Origin: Spongilla lacustris
Taxonomy: Eukaryota; Porifera; Demospongiae; Spongillida; Spongillidae
Direction: 5' to 3'
Length of the DNA: 64,000 nt
NCBI GenBank assembly: GCA_949361645.1
Contig: OX442416.1
Coordinates: 14,889,969 to 14,953,968 of the forward strand
Position numbers and translations under genes: made by a program. Below, piece by piece: positions 36,935 through 47,200 of the stretch; positions within the stretch are counted from its first letter, which is position 1; each line of letters opens with the position of its first letter. The notes beneath the pieces were generated by a model. That model ran no database searches and was not told where the DNA came from. It saw nothing but the letters and a program-made list of their open reading frames with translations.

Positions 36935-37450
36935 AAAGGGTACAGGGAGAGGTATAGGCCTGTACCACTGTTCACGGAGGGGTACAGGCCTGCTCAGGGA
37001 TACAGGCATGTTCAAGGAGGGGTACAGGGATACAAGCCTGGACAGGGGTACAGGCCTGTACTGGTGGGGGGGCGGGGGGGGGGGGGGGGGGGGTTTATAG
37101 GACTGTACAGTGGGTACAGGCTTGTACAGGGGTAAAGGCGTGTACATGCAGGGAGGGGTACAAGCCTGGACAGGGGTACAGGCCTGTACTGGGGTGGGTG
37201 GGGGGTACAGGACTGTACGAGGGTACAGGCTTGTACAGGGGTGCAGGCCTGTACAAGGGTAATGGCGTGTACAGGGAGGGGTAGTGGCCTGGACAGGGGT
37301 ACAGGCCTGTACTTGGGGGGGGGGGGGGGTGTACAGGACTGTACAAGGGTACAGGCTTGTACAGGGGTGCAGGCCTGTACAAGGGTAATGGCGTGTACAC
37401 GGAGGGGTACAGTGATACAGGCCTATAAAATTGTACAGGCCTGTACAATT
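36935..37450. repeat. Minisatellite, GGGGTACAGGCCTGTAC unit
   Basis: Many imperfect copies of GGGGTACAGGCCTGTACA, which contains the palindrome TACAGGCCTGTA, interrupted by poly-G runs at 37065-37093 and 37315-37329. Confidence 0.9.
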
Positions 37451-37499
37451 TGGGGTACAACCAATTGTATTGATACATAGCAGTTGTTCATTCATGATG

Positions 37500-38280
37500 A
37501 ACTCCACATACATATAGGTTTACCCATTGTCCTCTGTTTCATTCCATATCTCTTGTCTTTTGCTAGGCCATGTAGTGATCCCCATTTCAGTCCGTCCCAT
37601 TCTTCATTGCTTTCATCGTCCCCCTTTAGTTCCTTCACAGAGTGGTCTCTAGTGGGTACACCCTTTCCAACACCTGTTCCTTCTGCCCTTTTCTTTGCAC
37701 AACACGCCCTCTCAATGTGTCCCCATTTCCTGCAAACTTTGTTTCTGAACCTGCACTGTTGAGTATCATGCGCTCCTCCACACCTGGTGGTGCTGCCACT
37801 TGATGTACTTCAGGGTCTTGTTCCTGTTTTGTGACACTCTGCAACTGTTCTGCGCGTCTTTAGTCTCCCTTTCCGCTATTTCCGCTGTCTCCAGCACCTT
37901 GGCAAAAGTGAAGTCTGCCTTTGTGAGGAGTCTCTTCTGTACCCCCTCGTCCCTCATACCAAAGAACACCCTGTCTCTCAGCGTCTCTGATAACGTCGCA
38001 CCAAACGCACAGTTCTGCAAACTTGCTGCATACCACATATCCCTCCTTTTGTCCCGTTTGTGGAACCGTACGTTCTGCGATGACTAGAGGTTTAGGCGCT
38101 ACGTGTGTCGTTAAGGCTGCGACCAGTTGCTCGTACGTTCGGTCTTTCAATTTCTGGGGTGCTACGAGCGCTCGGAGCAGGCCAAATGTAATACAGGCGA
38201 GGAAAGCGTCCTTTTTCTGTTCGGCTTCCACTTTATTTGCCAGGAAGAAATGTTCTAACCGCTCGACGTATTAACTCAAC
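37500..38280 (-). pseudogene. LTR retrotransposon gag relic with zinc knuckle
   Basis: On the minus strand the frame from 38231 (KKDAFLACITFGLLRALVAP, then YEQLVAALTTHVAPKPLVIA) passes by frameshift into the frame 38038-37766 (LRDRVFFGMRDEGVQKRLL). That matches the Ty3/gypsy-type gag capsid pattern of LRDRxVxG followed by Q and LL. It is followed by a CCHC-like knuckle near 37745-37690 (CGGAHD, QCRFRNKVC, WGHIERAC). Several breaks make it non-functional. No pol region is found nearby. Confidence 0.6.
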
Positions 38281-39137
38281 CAGTCTTCCGTTGACGCGTC
38301 ACACTCCCCTGCCATCCTTCTTAGCTATCCCATGCACCCTCGTCGCCCTGTAGACCTCAGGATGCACTCGGATAGCTCAGATCCAGCTACAGCTACGTGT
38401 AGGCCTACATCTCTTGTCTGAGCAGCCGGTCGAGGTAAGCAGCCTAACATCATTTCAATACATCGATCTGTCTTGCAGAAAACACAGACTCGAAGCTTTT
38501 AGTATTCCATGGCATGTACTAGTAGTTACCCCCGGCACGGGGCGGCACCTGGCCCACCACGCCCTCTGCTTGACTCCAGCTTTGCAAAATGCTGGCATGT
38601 CCTAGATCCTAGTCTCATTTTATTAACAATGGAATATCCTTGATTTTACTAAATATCTATGGCAACACATAGAAACGCCATTTAAAAATGGCGCCTTATT
38701 GCACCAAAACTGATTTACTATTTTTAAAAATGGTCCCCAAATTCTTCACGACAACATCCACTTTTTTCCATATATTATATTATATGGATAGTTGTAGAAT
38801 TGTTTCAGAGGGTGGCAAAAGTTCTAACCCCCCTCTGTTCATTAGTTATAACTAATGGAATATCTTAATTAGCATGATTTTTTTCCATTTTCTGTACAAG
38901 TCTATGGAATATCATATTTTCAGAAATGGTCCCAGAATTTTGTACGATACAAGGTATAAAATTTGAAATTGCCTACATTTAAACATCATTTAGAGTAGTA
39001 TTAGAGGGTGGCAAAAGTTGCAGGTCTGTTAGTTAAGTAAATAATAATCAAGTTAGTAAGAACGCCATACATTCTCTATGGAACGTACCGCGGAATGAAA
39101 TCCAAAAATTTACAAACCGCAACTTTCGTGTCCGTTG
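38281..39137. other. Right subterminal region of nested insertion
   Basis: AT-rich with a repeated motif (TCTATGGAATATC; GAGGGTGGCAAAAGTT at 38811 and 39005). The last 100 bp resemble the right end of the 22930-44827 element. No gene is seen. Confidence 0.5.
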
Positions 39138-41788
39138 ATTTCTCCATATGGTAAAGTGCTGCACCAGATGCTCAATGCTAATAAGGAGAACTGCATACAG
39201 ATTCCAACAGGAGGGACAGTAAGCATAGGTGTAAACATCATTTTAAATTTAACACACATCTGTCATACAGCCTTTGACGTTGGTTCGCATATCCACACCG
39301 CGAGCACCACTCTCTGAGCTCAGTGTTCGCACACGCAAGCGCCATGTTCATGAGCTTCAGATGACACGATCCATGCTGAGTGTTGGTGCTGAGGATGCTG
39401 ACATCTTGTTTGAGGATGAACTGAGAGCTCTGAGTAAGGAAAAGAAAGAAAAGATACTCCATGATGCAGGGATCACTATTAATATCCCACCGAAGCAAGG
39501 GCTTGCCATCAAATCCATGCTTGGTATCCCTTGGTATCAGATAAGGGTTCTCAACAGGTTAGACACATCCAGCAGTAAAGGGATGTGAAAATGAATTACT
39601 ATCAACATCTTTGCAGGTGGTTAAAGCAAGCTGGGGTATACCTAGGCAGTGAGAGAAAGCAGCGTGCCCTTAGTAACGAGCTGGTGGGTGATAACCTTGA
39701 GGTGGAACTAGCTCCGTTTTCCTTTAAGCTCAGCAATGGTGGGGAAGAGCTCCGTGGGGCAGCTTTTGCCTATACATCCAGTCTCACAAAGAAGGTTGTT
39801 CAGCTTCTGGAGCAGAATGAAATGTAAGACAAATCTAATACATGTATGTTCGCATATCTGTATAAGAGAGTTTTTGTGCAGAGAGGGCACACTCACATGG
39901 CATGATGGAACAATTCCAGATGATGAAATATGGCTCAAGCTAGGTGGTGACAAAGGTGGTGGCTATTTTAAGATGAATTTCCAAATAGTCAACACCCCAG
40001 CACCGAACTCCGTCCACAATACATGTGTATTCTCATGCTTTGAAGCCAGTGACACACTTTCCAATCTGCATGTGGCACTGGACAGATTCAGAGGTGAAGT
40101 GTCCAACATCTGTACAATGAAGTGGAAGTAAGAAAGAACACTTTTTGTGTCAGTCATTCACATTATTTTACACCCAAGGGACTACAACTTCAGAGTGTTC
40201 ATCAGTGGTGACTACGAGTTCCTTACTCGGATGTATGGACATTCTGGTGCAAGTGGTAAGAACAAAAATTTCAAACATGGCTAATGCGACTTAGTTCTAC
40301 GTTATGTATAGGGAAGCAGCCATGCATTTTGTGCCTGATCACCCTAGAGCAGTTGCAGATGTCACCAGCAGTTAGAGGGCCTTGTGTTCCTCGCACGTTG
40401 GATTCCATGCTGCTTGACCACCAGCGTTTCATGGAAGAAGGTAGAGGGGATCTGAAAAAGGCCAAGTTGTTCAACAACTGCATAGAGTATCCCTTTTTTA
40501 ACATACCACTATCACAGGTATGTGGTTGACAATTGCATTGTAACCATAGGCACAGTATACTTGCATGTATTGTTAAATATGTATATATACATTCAATTTG
40601 CATACGCTACATTTAGGTCTGCATACCAGGCTTGCATGTGACGCAGGGAATTTTCCAAAAGCTTTTCACCCTCTTTGAAGAAGCCTGTCACCAGCTAGAC
40701 CTAAAACTGGCAATGCATTGGAAGGAAAACTCCATCAGCAGTTCAGAGTATGAGGCCTATTCCAGCATGTTGACCAATCTGAGCACTGCTAAGAGTGAAC
40801 TGGAATGCTTGGTGCAGGAAGAAGAAATGATTCAGCAGGTGGCAACATACTACTCTATTGTTGATGGCAGCAATGAATTGCTTGCAAAAGGTATTCTGGA
40901 GCTATCTAGTAACTGCCACACACAAGTCGAAGTCCTGGTGAGTGAAATACATAGTTCAGTATTCACATTCATAATAATTCATTCTTTAAAAAAATTAAGG
41001 AGAATAAGATCACTGCACTTGAAGAGACTATCAAGAAGGGCTTCAATGTTGATGATGGACCCTGCATGAAGAGCATCCAATTGTGCCTAAATAGACTGGG
41101 AGTTTGTCGCCAACACTACTATGGAGGTGTTTTTGTAGGAAACCATGTCCACACAATTTTGAAGGTACCAGTACATATACACACCAATTAATTACAATTA
41201 GATTTTATGAGTCACGCATTTCAGCCCTCAAATGTGGAAGCTCTGTGTTCTTGTGTATTAACAACTGCACAAGACACACCTGTCATGGCTGATGCACAAG
41301 ATCTATACACTAAGTTCCGAACCATACTGCTGCAGTTCTCCAAATGTCATTCCTTATATGACTGCAGCACCACTACACCAGACATGATAAAGTGCTTAGG
41401 CAAGTGGTTACTATATTAGCTGTGTAATGCATATATATGGTATATGACTGAGCTTCTTTTTTGTATAGATGAGGCCATCAAGGTGTTCTTTGCAACTCTT
41501 GACAGCACATTTGGCGGCATAAAAAGAACTGTTAAAATGCATCTCCTTGAAGATCATATGGTAGACTGGATGTCAGCACATCAGGCAGGCTGTGGATTAA
41601 TGGGAGAGCAGGGAGCTGAATCCATTCATGCGAAATTCAACTCTTTAGCACGAACTTACTCAGGGATAAAGGATCCTAAGCTAAAGCTGAAAAGCATGAT
41701 GAAAGAGCACTACCTCAATGTCTCACCCCATATCTCGACTGCAGTGCCACCGCCAGTAAGAAGGCCAAGGAAATCGATGAATACATGA

Positions 41789-43115
41789 ATATTAAATCTA
41801 AATGGCGGCATTACATTGACATATTCAGCCGTTAAAATACTAACTGACGAGGGCGCGTGGGAGCGTAACGATAGCAAAAACGATTGAAGCAACCTCTACA
41901 CCTCGTATAACCGCATTTTAGTTTCAAAAGATAAGGCGGGATTCGGCACAAACACGTGCAACTCGTGGGTACCCACTCCGTAACATTATTCTTTGAACCG
42001 TTGGGCTATTATTAGAATACATAGACAGGCTATGAAATTGATACCTTTGTGTTTCAAATGTTTCGCTGCACATAAATGTGCCATCAAATGCTAGATATTA
42101 TGAAAGGTATCCTTAAAAAACCCTGCTTTCTGGACTACATTTGTTGCTAGGGAGTTAATTAGTCTTGTTGCTAGGTAATTAACATTCATAGTGGGTGTGG
42201 GCCTAATGTCCACGTTTCAATGGAGTTGTAACAGCCGTGGGGCATGCAGTTGAAGAAAAGATCACATACATGCACCTGTCTATCTAATTTCTAAGCAATG
42301 GCACAAAAAAGGATGCCATGATGCAGCTCTGATCTGTCACCAGTGAACAGATCGATGGCCAATGGCATGAAGGCTGGTGATCATGACTCATACACAATGG
42401 CAAGGATGCTGGATAGAAACTACAAATATGTGAGGGCCATGCATGTGAAACGTTTACATAACAGCCATAACTAATGACCACATGCCACCACCCTAATTAA
42501 ATAGGTGACCACAAAGACTTTGAGTCTCTGCTAGTACATGTAATACCTTCTTGAACTTTCCACATTTATCACAATCACACACACACACATACACAACCAA
42601 TACATAACCAAATAAATATAAATGCCACACCACAACTGTTACATCACCTATTACATACATCTGCAGAGCCATGTACATATAGCTAGACCACATAAAGCCT
42701 TCCATTTGAGTTGTTGCTGAAGTGTTTTCACCAGGTGCATGTTGGAAGGGTGGCTGGCACAGTCCATGAGATGCAAAACTTTGTGTCCAGTCCCTGGTCC
42801 ATACCAGGTGGTCATGTAGGTAAGCCTCCTCTCCTGGCAGACAACTGGTGTCTGTGCTATGTGTACAACCAAACCAAGGACTTTTTCTAACCAAACTAAT
42901 AAAGGTGGACACCACAGGATGTGACAATTGTAACCGATTTAAACAATTATGCATGTAACACATAGATCTATCTCCTTCTAACTGTACTCCAGGAGTACCC
43001 TACATCAGAAACCTTTAAACTTAATTTGATTCATATCCCAGTGGCTGCCTCTGGGGTGTGCTATCAAATTCCTCATCTCTAGGGAGAAGGGCCAACAAGT
43101 ATCCCAACTGTTCCA
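41789..43115. other. 3' flank of gene B, no further gene
   Basis: Holds the right copy of the 16-bp inverted repeat (41931-41946) and a TTGCTAGGGAGTTAATTAG / TTGCTAGGTAATTA tandem near 42145. The longest frame, minus 42493-42963, has no recognisable domain. Confidence 0.35.
41931..41946. repeat. Inverted repeat flanking gene B, right copy
   Basis: ATAAGGCGGGATTCGG, the perfect complement of 30975-30990. Confidence 0.6.
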
Positions 43116-43119
43116 CAAG

Positions 43120-43625
43120 GATATCTCCCATTCACCTTCACAAGGCACTCTCTCCTCTGCCTCCACAAGGCTATCTCACAAGGCTACTTCCCTCCACCTT
43201 CACAAAACAACCTCCCTCCACCTTCACAAAACCACCTTCACAAGGCTACCTCCCTCCACCTTCAGAAGGCTACCTTCCTCCACCCTCACAAGGCTACCTC
43301 CCTCCACCCTCACAAGGCTACCTCCCTCCACCCTCACAAGGCTACCTCCCTCCACCTTCACAAGGCTACCTCCCTCCACCCTCACAAGGCTACCTCCCTT
43401 CACCCTCACAAGGCTACCTCCCTCCACCCTCACAAGGCTACCTCCCTCCGCCCTCACAAGGCTACCTGAGGTAGCCTTGTGAGGGCGGAGGGAGGTAGCC
43501 TACCTCCCTCCACCTTCACAAGGCTACCTCCTTCCACAAGGCTACCTTCCTCCACCCTCACAAGGCTACCTCCCTCCACCTACATACATGTGGCTACCTC
43601 CCTCCATCTTCACAAGGCTGTCACC
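43120..43625. repeat. Minisatellite, CTACCTCCCTCCACCCTCACAAGG unit, with an inverted unit
   Basis: More than 15 copies of a 24-bp unit. At about 43441-43502 one unit is inverted (AGGTAGCCTTGTGAGGGCGG), forming a perfect palindrome with its neighbour. Confidence 0.9.
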
Positions 43626-44812
43626 TTTTCCACCTTCTCACATGTGGATATAGTAAAAAAGTGGGTTGCATTTCCCAATAAATTTAAATTGCTGCATGTA
43701 TTCCTCACGTGATTATCCTTATAAGGTTCGTCTCTGTGGAACGGGTTTTTTTGCTGTATTGGTAGTTTTCATTCTGCAGAGATGAAAAAATATATAGACA
43801 CGCGCAGATACATAAGTACAATTTGCAAAAAAAAAAAAAAAAGGAACGAAACCTACAAAAAAAATATGGCGTCAGGTTTGCAAGTAAGAGCATGCCCATC
43901 TTCACAAATGAAGGTAGAACAGGTGCAAAAGAGTGGCTTTGCTATAGGAATCATATCCACGAACTCCTTTTGTGGTAGAATTAGCGATATAGGTGAGTAA
44001 GCCGGAATCGAATCGTTTAAAACCAACGCAACCAAAACAAGCCGTTCTAGAATCCATGTACATGTACATATAGGTAGCTAAAACACTCCGAACATGCATG
44101 ATCGCGCCTTACAGGTCTTAAAACGAATGTCAGAGCAGCCGAATAGGCCTATTACCAATAAAAGTACAATCGCATCTATACCGGTAGCCACCCATGCATG
44201 CACACGCACAACAGTCGACACATGTGCAACAAGCTGTCAAGTATCGAACCATCGTTGCAAGGATTCATACCGTTATCGGTGATTTGTGTCTTCTTGTTTG
44301 AAAACCTTCATCGCGACAGGGCACACACGCGGCATTTGTCAATTTATTATTGAATATTGGCATCTACAAAGACATATGAACCTTAATGATAAAAGTCATC
44401 AGGGAAGCGAGGGTAAAAGGGTCATGAACATCATAATATGTCACACTCCGGCCCTAATGGTTGTACTAACAGCAGTTAGTCTTTCCTTTTTGATATCTAA
44501 TTTGGACTTTCGTCAGGAAGCATAAATGTCTTGAAAAACCCTCATTTTAAAAATCAAAATCCATACATGTCTATGGAAATGCTGAAATTCTGCTGAGGAA
44601 GCGTCAAGAAGAGGGCTAATTTTTTTGTTTAACGATAGAGGCATACCTTATGACCCTCTGCATCATAAAGTTCTTTTTCCTTGTCATGGGCATCTTTTCC
44701 TGAGTGACAGTGATCAAAAGAGTGTCATCCTCCATACATTTCAATGGACGCGTGCACGGTAATGAAACGGGAAAAACGTCATAACGCGTCAGGAATTAGT
44801 AATGAAGGCATG
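43626..44812. other. Right subterminal part of the large insertion
   Basis: A possible short exon at 43865-43992 (MASGLQVRACPSSQ... ending at donor ATAG|GTGAGT) has no identified partner. From about 44570 the repeated CATACATGTCTATGG / CATACATTTCAATGG motif leads to the element end. Confidence 0.35.
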
Positions 44813-44828
44813 CAATTTCTGGCCATGA

Positions 44829-45293
44829 GCAGCCGCAATTGTTTCACCAACAGGATATCCCGACATCAAATACTACCAAAGCGTGTGTTCCTCGACTTGC
44901 CAGTCTTTCTACAACCTCTACAGCTCGTGTAACAGCGTGTTGGAAGCACAACTTTTCGTTGGACAGTACTGTGGAATCTATAATGGAAGTTACTGTCCCG
45001 TGGTGTACAACACCACTACATATCAAAGTGACCTCATTACGGTCCAAACGTCGTGCACCTCAGGGTCATGCTCGGCGTCATGCAGTTCGGCTCTTGCCGC
45101 TATTAATGGGTACGCCGGGTGTTGCACGACCTCTGACACCACATATTTGCCCGGTCTGGTCACTCTGGCTGTCACGAATCTTGGATGTGGTACTGTAATT
45201 TATCCATGTTCTTCCGTCTTCGGCGCTGCTGTAACACAGGGTATCGGCATGTTGACTGTAACATTTGCAGCTTTCCTGACCATGTGGCTGTGA
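44829..45293 (+). pseudogene. Cys-rich GPI-type gene copy 2, 3' piece
   Basis: The frame opens at GCA (44829), with no ATG, and continues AAAIVSPTGYPDIKYYQSVC through the same Cys pattern as copy 1 to a GPI-type hydrophobic tail and stop at 45293. It has 14 extra residues (TTYLPGLVTLAVTN region) before the last Cys pair. It continues the 5' piece at 22736-22929 codon for codon, so the two were probably one gene before the insertion. Confidence 0.7.
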
Positions 45294-45608
45294 TCAGAAC
45301 TGCATTTCCCTTCTGTCGATTCCATGAAAATTAGGACTAATGTGTTTTGGTAGCTTATTGTATATAGGGTCTGATGTTATACATGTATAAACGCATATGT
45401 TCGCTTAATTGTATTAAATTACGAACACTACGTGACATGCATGCATGCTCAATAAAATTACATAATGACTCATAATCGTTACAACACTCCCCTCCATTGA
45501 CTACTAACTAGATAGACATAACTGATTAGTCTGTTCTGCCAATATTCAAATTTATTCCCCGGCTAATCACCTAGTTATTAAAGATCTGTTCAGAAAATGG
45601 GTTGAAGT
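45294..45608. other. Spacer between Cys-rich gene remnants
   Basis: AT-rich, no coding evidence. It includes TTAGGACTAATGTGTTTTGG, a single unit of the downstream tandem repeat. Confidence 0.4.
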
Positions 45609-45855
45609 GTACAACACCACTACATATCAAAGTGACCTCAGTACGGTCCAAATGTCGTGCACCTCAGGGTTCACGGCGTCCTGCACATCGGCTCTTGCCG
45701 CTATTGATGCGTACGCCGGGTGTTGCGTGGCCTCCAACGTCGCAGTATGTGGTACTGTAATTTATCCCTGTCCCTCCATCTTCGGCGCAGCTGTAACACA
45801 GGGCATGGGCATACTGACTGTATCATTTGCAGCTTTCCTGACCATATGGCTGTGA
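45609..45855 (+). pseudogene. Cys-rich GPI-type gene copy 3, 3' half only
   Basis: It begins abruptly at VYNTTTYQSDLSTVQ and ends with the GPI-type tail GAAVTQGMGILTVSF... and a stop. There is no 5' half, signal peptide or initiator, so it is a truncated duplicate. It is closer to copy 1 than copy 2 in the GCC...CGTVIYPCPSIF region. Confidence 0.7.
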
Positions 45856-45869
45856 TCACAACTGCATTT

Positions 45870-46180
45870 TCCTTTAAAATTAGGACTAGTGTGTTTTAAT
45901 AGCTAGCTTATTGTATAATTGGGACTACGTTTTAATAGCTTATTGTATAATTAGGACTAGTGTGTTTTAATAGCTTATTGTATATGTTACGCGCAAAGCG
46001 TGGATTTGCGCAATCCCGGGATTGTCCTGCGCAAACCCTGCATGGATCCATGGTTTGTGGTACAAACCGTGGATTGGCCGCGCAATCCTGCATGCATGGG
46101 ATTGCTCGTGTGCAAAGCATGGATCAGGAGAATCCTGGGATTGCCCTGCGCAAAGCATAGATCAGACATGTCTGCATGTA
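45870..46180. repeat. Duplicate of the repeat block at 495-880
   Basis: The ATTAGGACTAGTGTGTTTTA array is followed by the palindromic GCGCAA / CATGCATGG block. It matches the sequence downstream of copy 1 closely. Confidence 0.75.
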
Positions 46181-46927
46181 ATATATTTAATTAGCGATGG
46201 GTAACGAATAATGAGTACATCCAACAAAATAACATGCGTTGCAGTACAAATAAAAGGCCTATGGTGTACAAATACAATTGTTCTCTACAGATGAGACACT
46301 GAGCACAATGGTTCAGAACTCTTGAAAATGTGGTCAGGTTCATCTTGATAAGCAGTTCTTCACGTCTCCCTTTGTAGCCTCCAATAATGCTACCGAATAT
46401 GAAATGCATTTCCCCTGAGATATCACTTTTTCCTCATCATCACCAGTATCTGCAGAAATATATGGAGAGAAATTATTACATCAAGATTTTAATTGGCCTT
46501 GCATGTATACAGTGGCGTCCCCATAGGGGGGGCATTTGGGGCAGATGCCCCCCCCCTCCCCGCTTAATGGCGCCCCCCCCCCCCCCCCTGCTTTATGGCG
46601 CCCCCCCCCCCCCCCCCCTGCTTTATGGCGCCCAGACCCCACCCCCACACACTGACACGCCACACACACAGTGACACGCGCAAACGCATGCATGCGTACG
46701 CCTCGTCAATTAATTAAGCACCTTTGTTCATGTTTCGTGTGAAGTTCCCGCCCGTATGACATCATTGACAAATTAATACATGCATGTAAGCTTACCGTAT
46801 TACGTTGGTTTCGAATGTAATGTCGAAAACTGAGTGGGGCTGAGAATAGAAAATGCAAGTTGCAACGTCAACTGCATTCAAGCGCAAATGGTCTGTATGT
46901 TAACCTATTGAGGGTCCGGATACTCTT

Positions 46928-47200
46928 GCATCGGCACTAATCAGTTGTGATGAAGAGCGATTTCCTAATATTTTTCGCTTGATGAAAATTGGTTGCACAC
47001 TTCCAATCACTAGTTGCACCTGCGAGAGAAGCTTTTCTACCTTACGTCGTCTGAGAAACTGGCTAAGGTCCTCTATGACCTGTAGACGGCTTTCTTCGTT
47101 CGCACTTATGAATATTCATTACTCACATCCAGCCGTAAACTATGACACAGCTGTGGTAGGTACCGGCATATTTCACGTACGAGTACCGAAATATTGGTGA
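46928..47200 (+). pseudogene. hAT transposase C-terminal dimerisation domain fragment
   Basis: The frame reads ASALISCDEERFPNIFRLMK, then IGCTLPITSCTCERSFSTLR, then RLRNWLRSSM, RLSSFALMNIHY. The C-E-R-S-F-S and LALxNIH motifs are the hATC signature of hAT transposases (ZMYM1/TTF-type group). The rest of the transposase is missing. Confidence 0.75.

Larger units (their letters stand above)
31971..39150. mobile_element. 7.2-kb insertion in exon 2 of gene B with 13-bp TIRs
   Basis: The ends are CATATGGAGAAAT (31971-31983) and its perfect inverted copy (39138-39150), located exactly where homology with genes A and C stops and resumes. The flanks are ...GTTAG and GTAAAG..., with at most one duplicated G. 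The right subterminal region (CATACATTCTCTATGGAACG, AATGAAAT) resembles that of the 22930-44827 element (CATACATTTCAATGGACGCG, AATGAAAC). The content is mostly minisatellites, CA tracts and an LTR retroelement gag relic. No transposase frame is recognised. Confidence 0.7.
31112..41788 (+). pseudogene. RAG1L: RAG1-like recombinase, gene B (11 exons, exon 2 split by insertion)
   Basis: Exons: 31112-31447, 31507-31970 plus 39152-39218 (one exon 2, split), 39271-39557, 39617-39823, 39882-40127, 40179-40255, 40312-40517, 40617-40937, 41000-41164, 41225-41399, 41469-41788. Ignoring the insertion they sum to 2871 nt (956 aa), without any other stop or frameshift. Intron positions and phases equal those of genes A and C. 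Intron 10 has a GC donor (G|GCAAGT). Motifs: LCRVC, EIHPPMFCSKC, RING CSIC/CDRLVC/CPCC (His replaced by Arg), finger CGTC-HCC. Core residues are D477, D547 and E901, with zinc ligands C566/C569 and H875/H880. As it stands, reading through into the insertion stops at 32055 after about 295 residues, leaving the N-terminal and RING part only. A recent loss, or an insertion polymorphism, is likely. Confidence 0.85.
22930..44827. mobile_element. 21.9-kb TIR-bounded insertion carrying two RAG1-like genes
   Basis: The left end is CATGTCCAGAAATTG (22930-22944) and the right end is the inverted CAATTTCTGGCCATG (44813-44827), 14 of 15 matching. The outer flanks are the two halves of one Cys-rich gene: codon TTA ends at 22929 and codon GCA starts at 44829, with one extra A at 44828 as the only visible target duplication. 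It contains RAG1-like genes A (minus) and B (plus), head to head, a nested insertion inside B, and about 3 kb of sequence without a recognised gene on the right. The ends do not resemble the CACTRTG ends of RAG/Transib transposons, so the mobilising enzyme is uncertain. Confidence 0.6.

Noticed and set aside
31971..39150. The 7.2-kb gap in gene B as an ordinary intron
   Set aside because: It falls inside exon 2, where A and C have no intron, has no GT-AG boundaries at the homology break, and carries perfect inverted ends exactly at the break.
43058..43474. Proline-rich repeat protein (PPPSQGYLP)
   Set aside because: The minisatellite unit is a multiple of three, which keeps one frame open. 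No initiator context, splice partner or conservation.
22930..44827. RAG/Transib-type transposon ends
   Set aside because: The termini start CATG, not CACTRTG, and the flanks show at most a 1-bp duplication where a 5-bp duplication is expected. The element is kept as a TIR-bounded insertion of unknown class.
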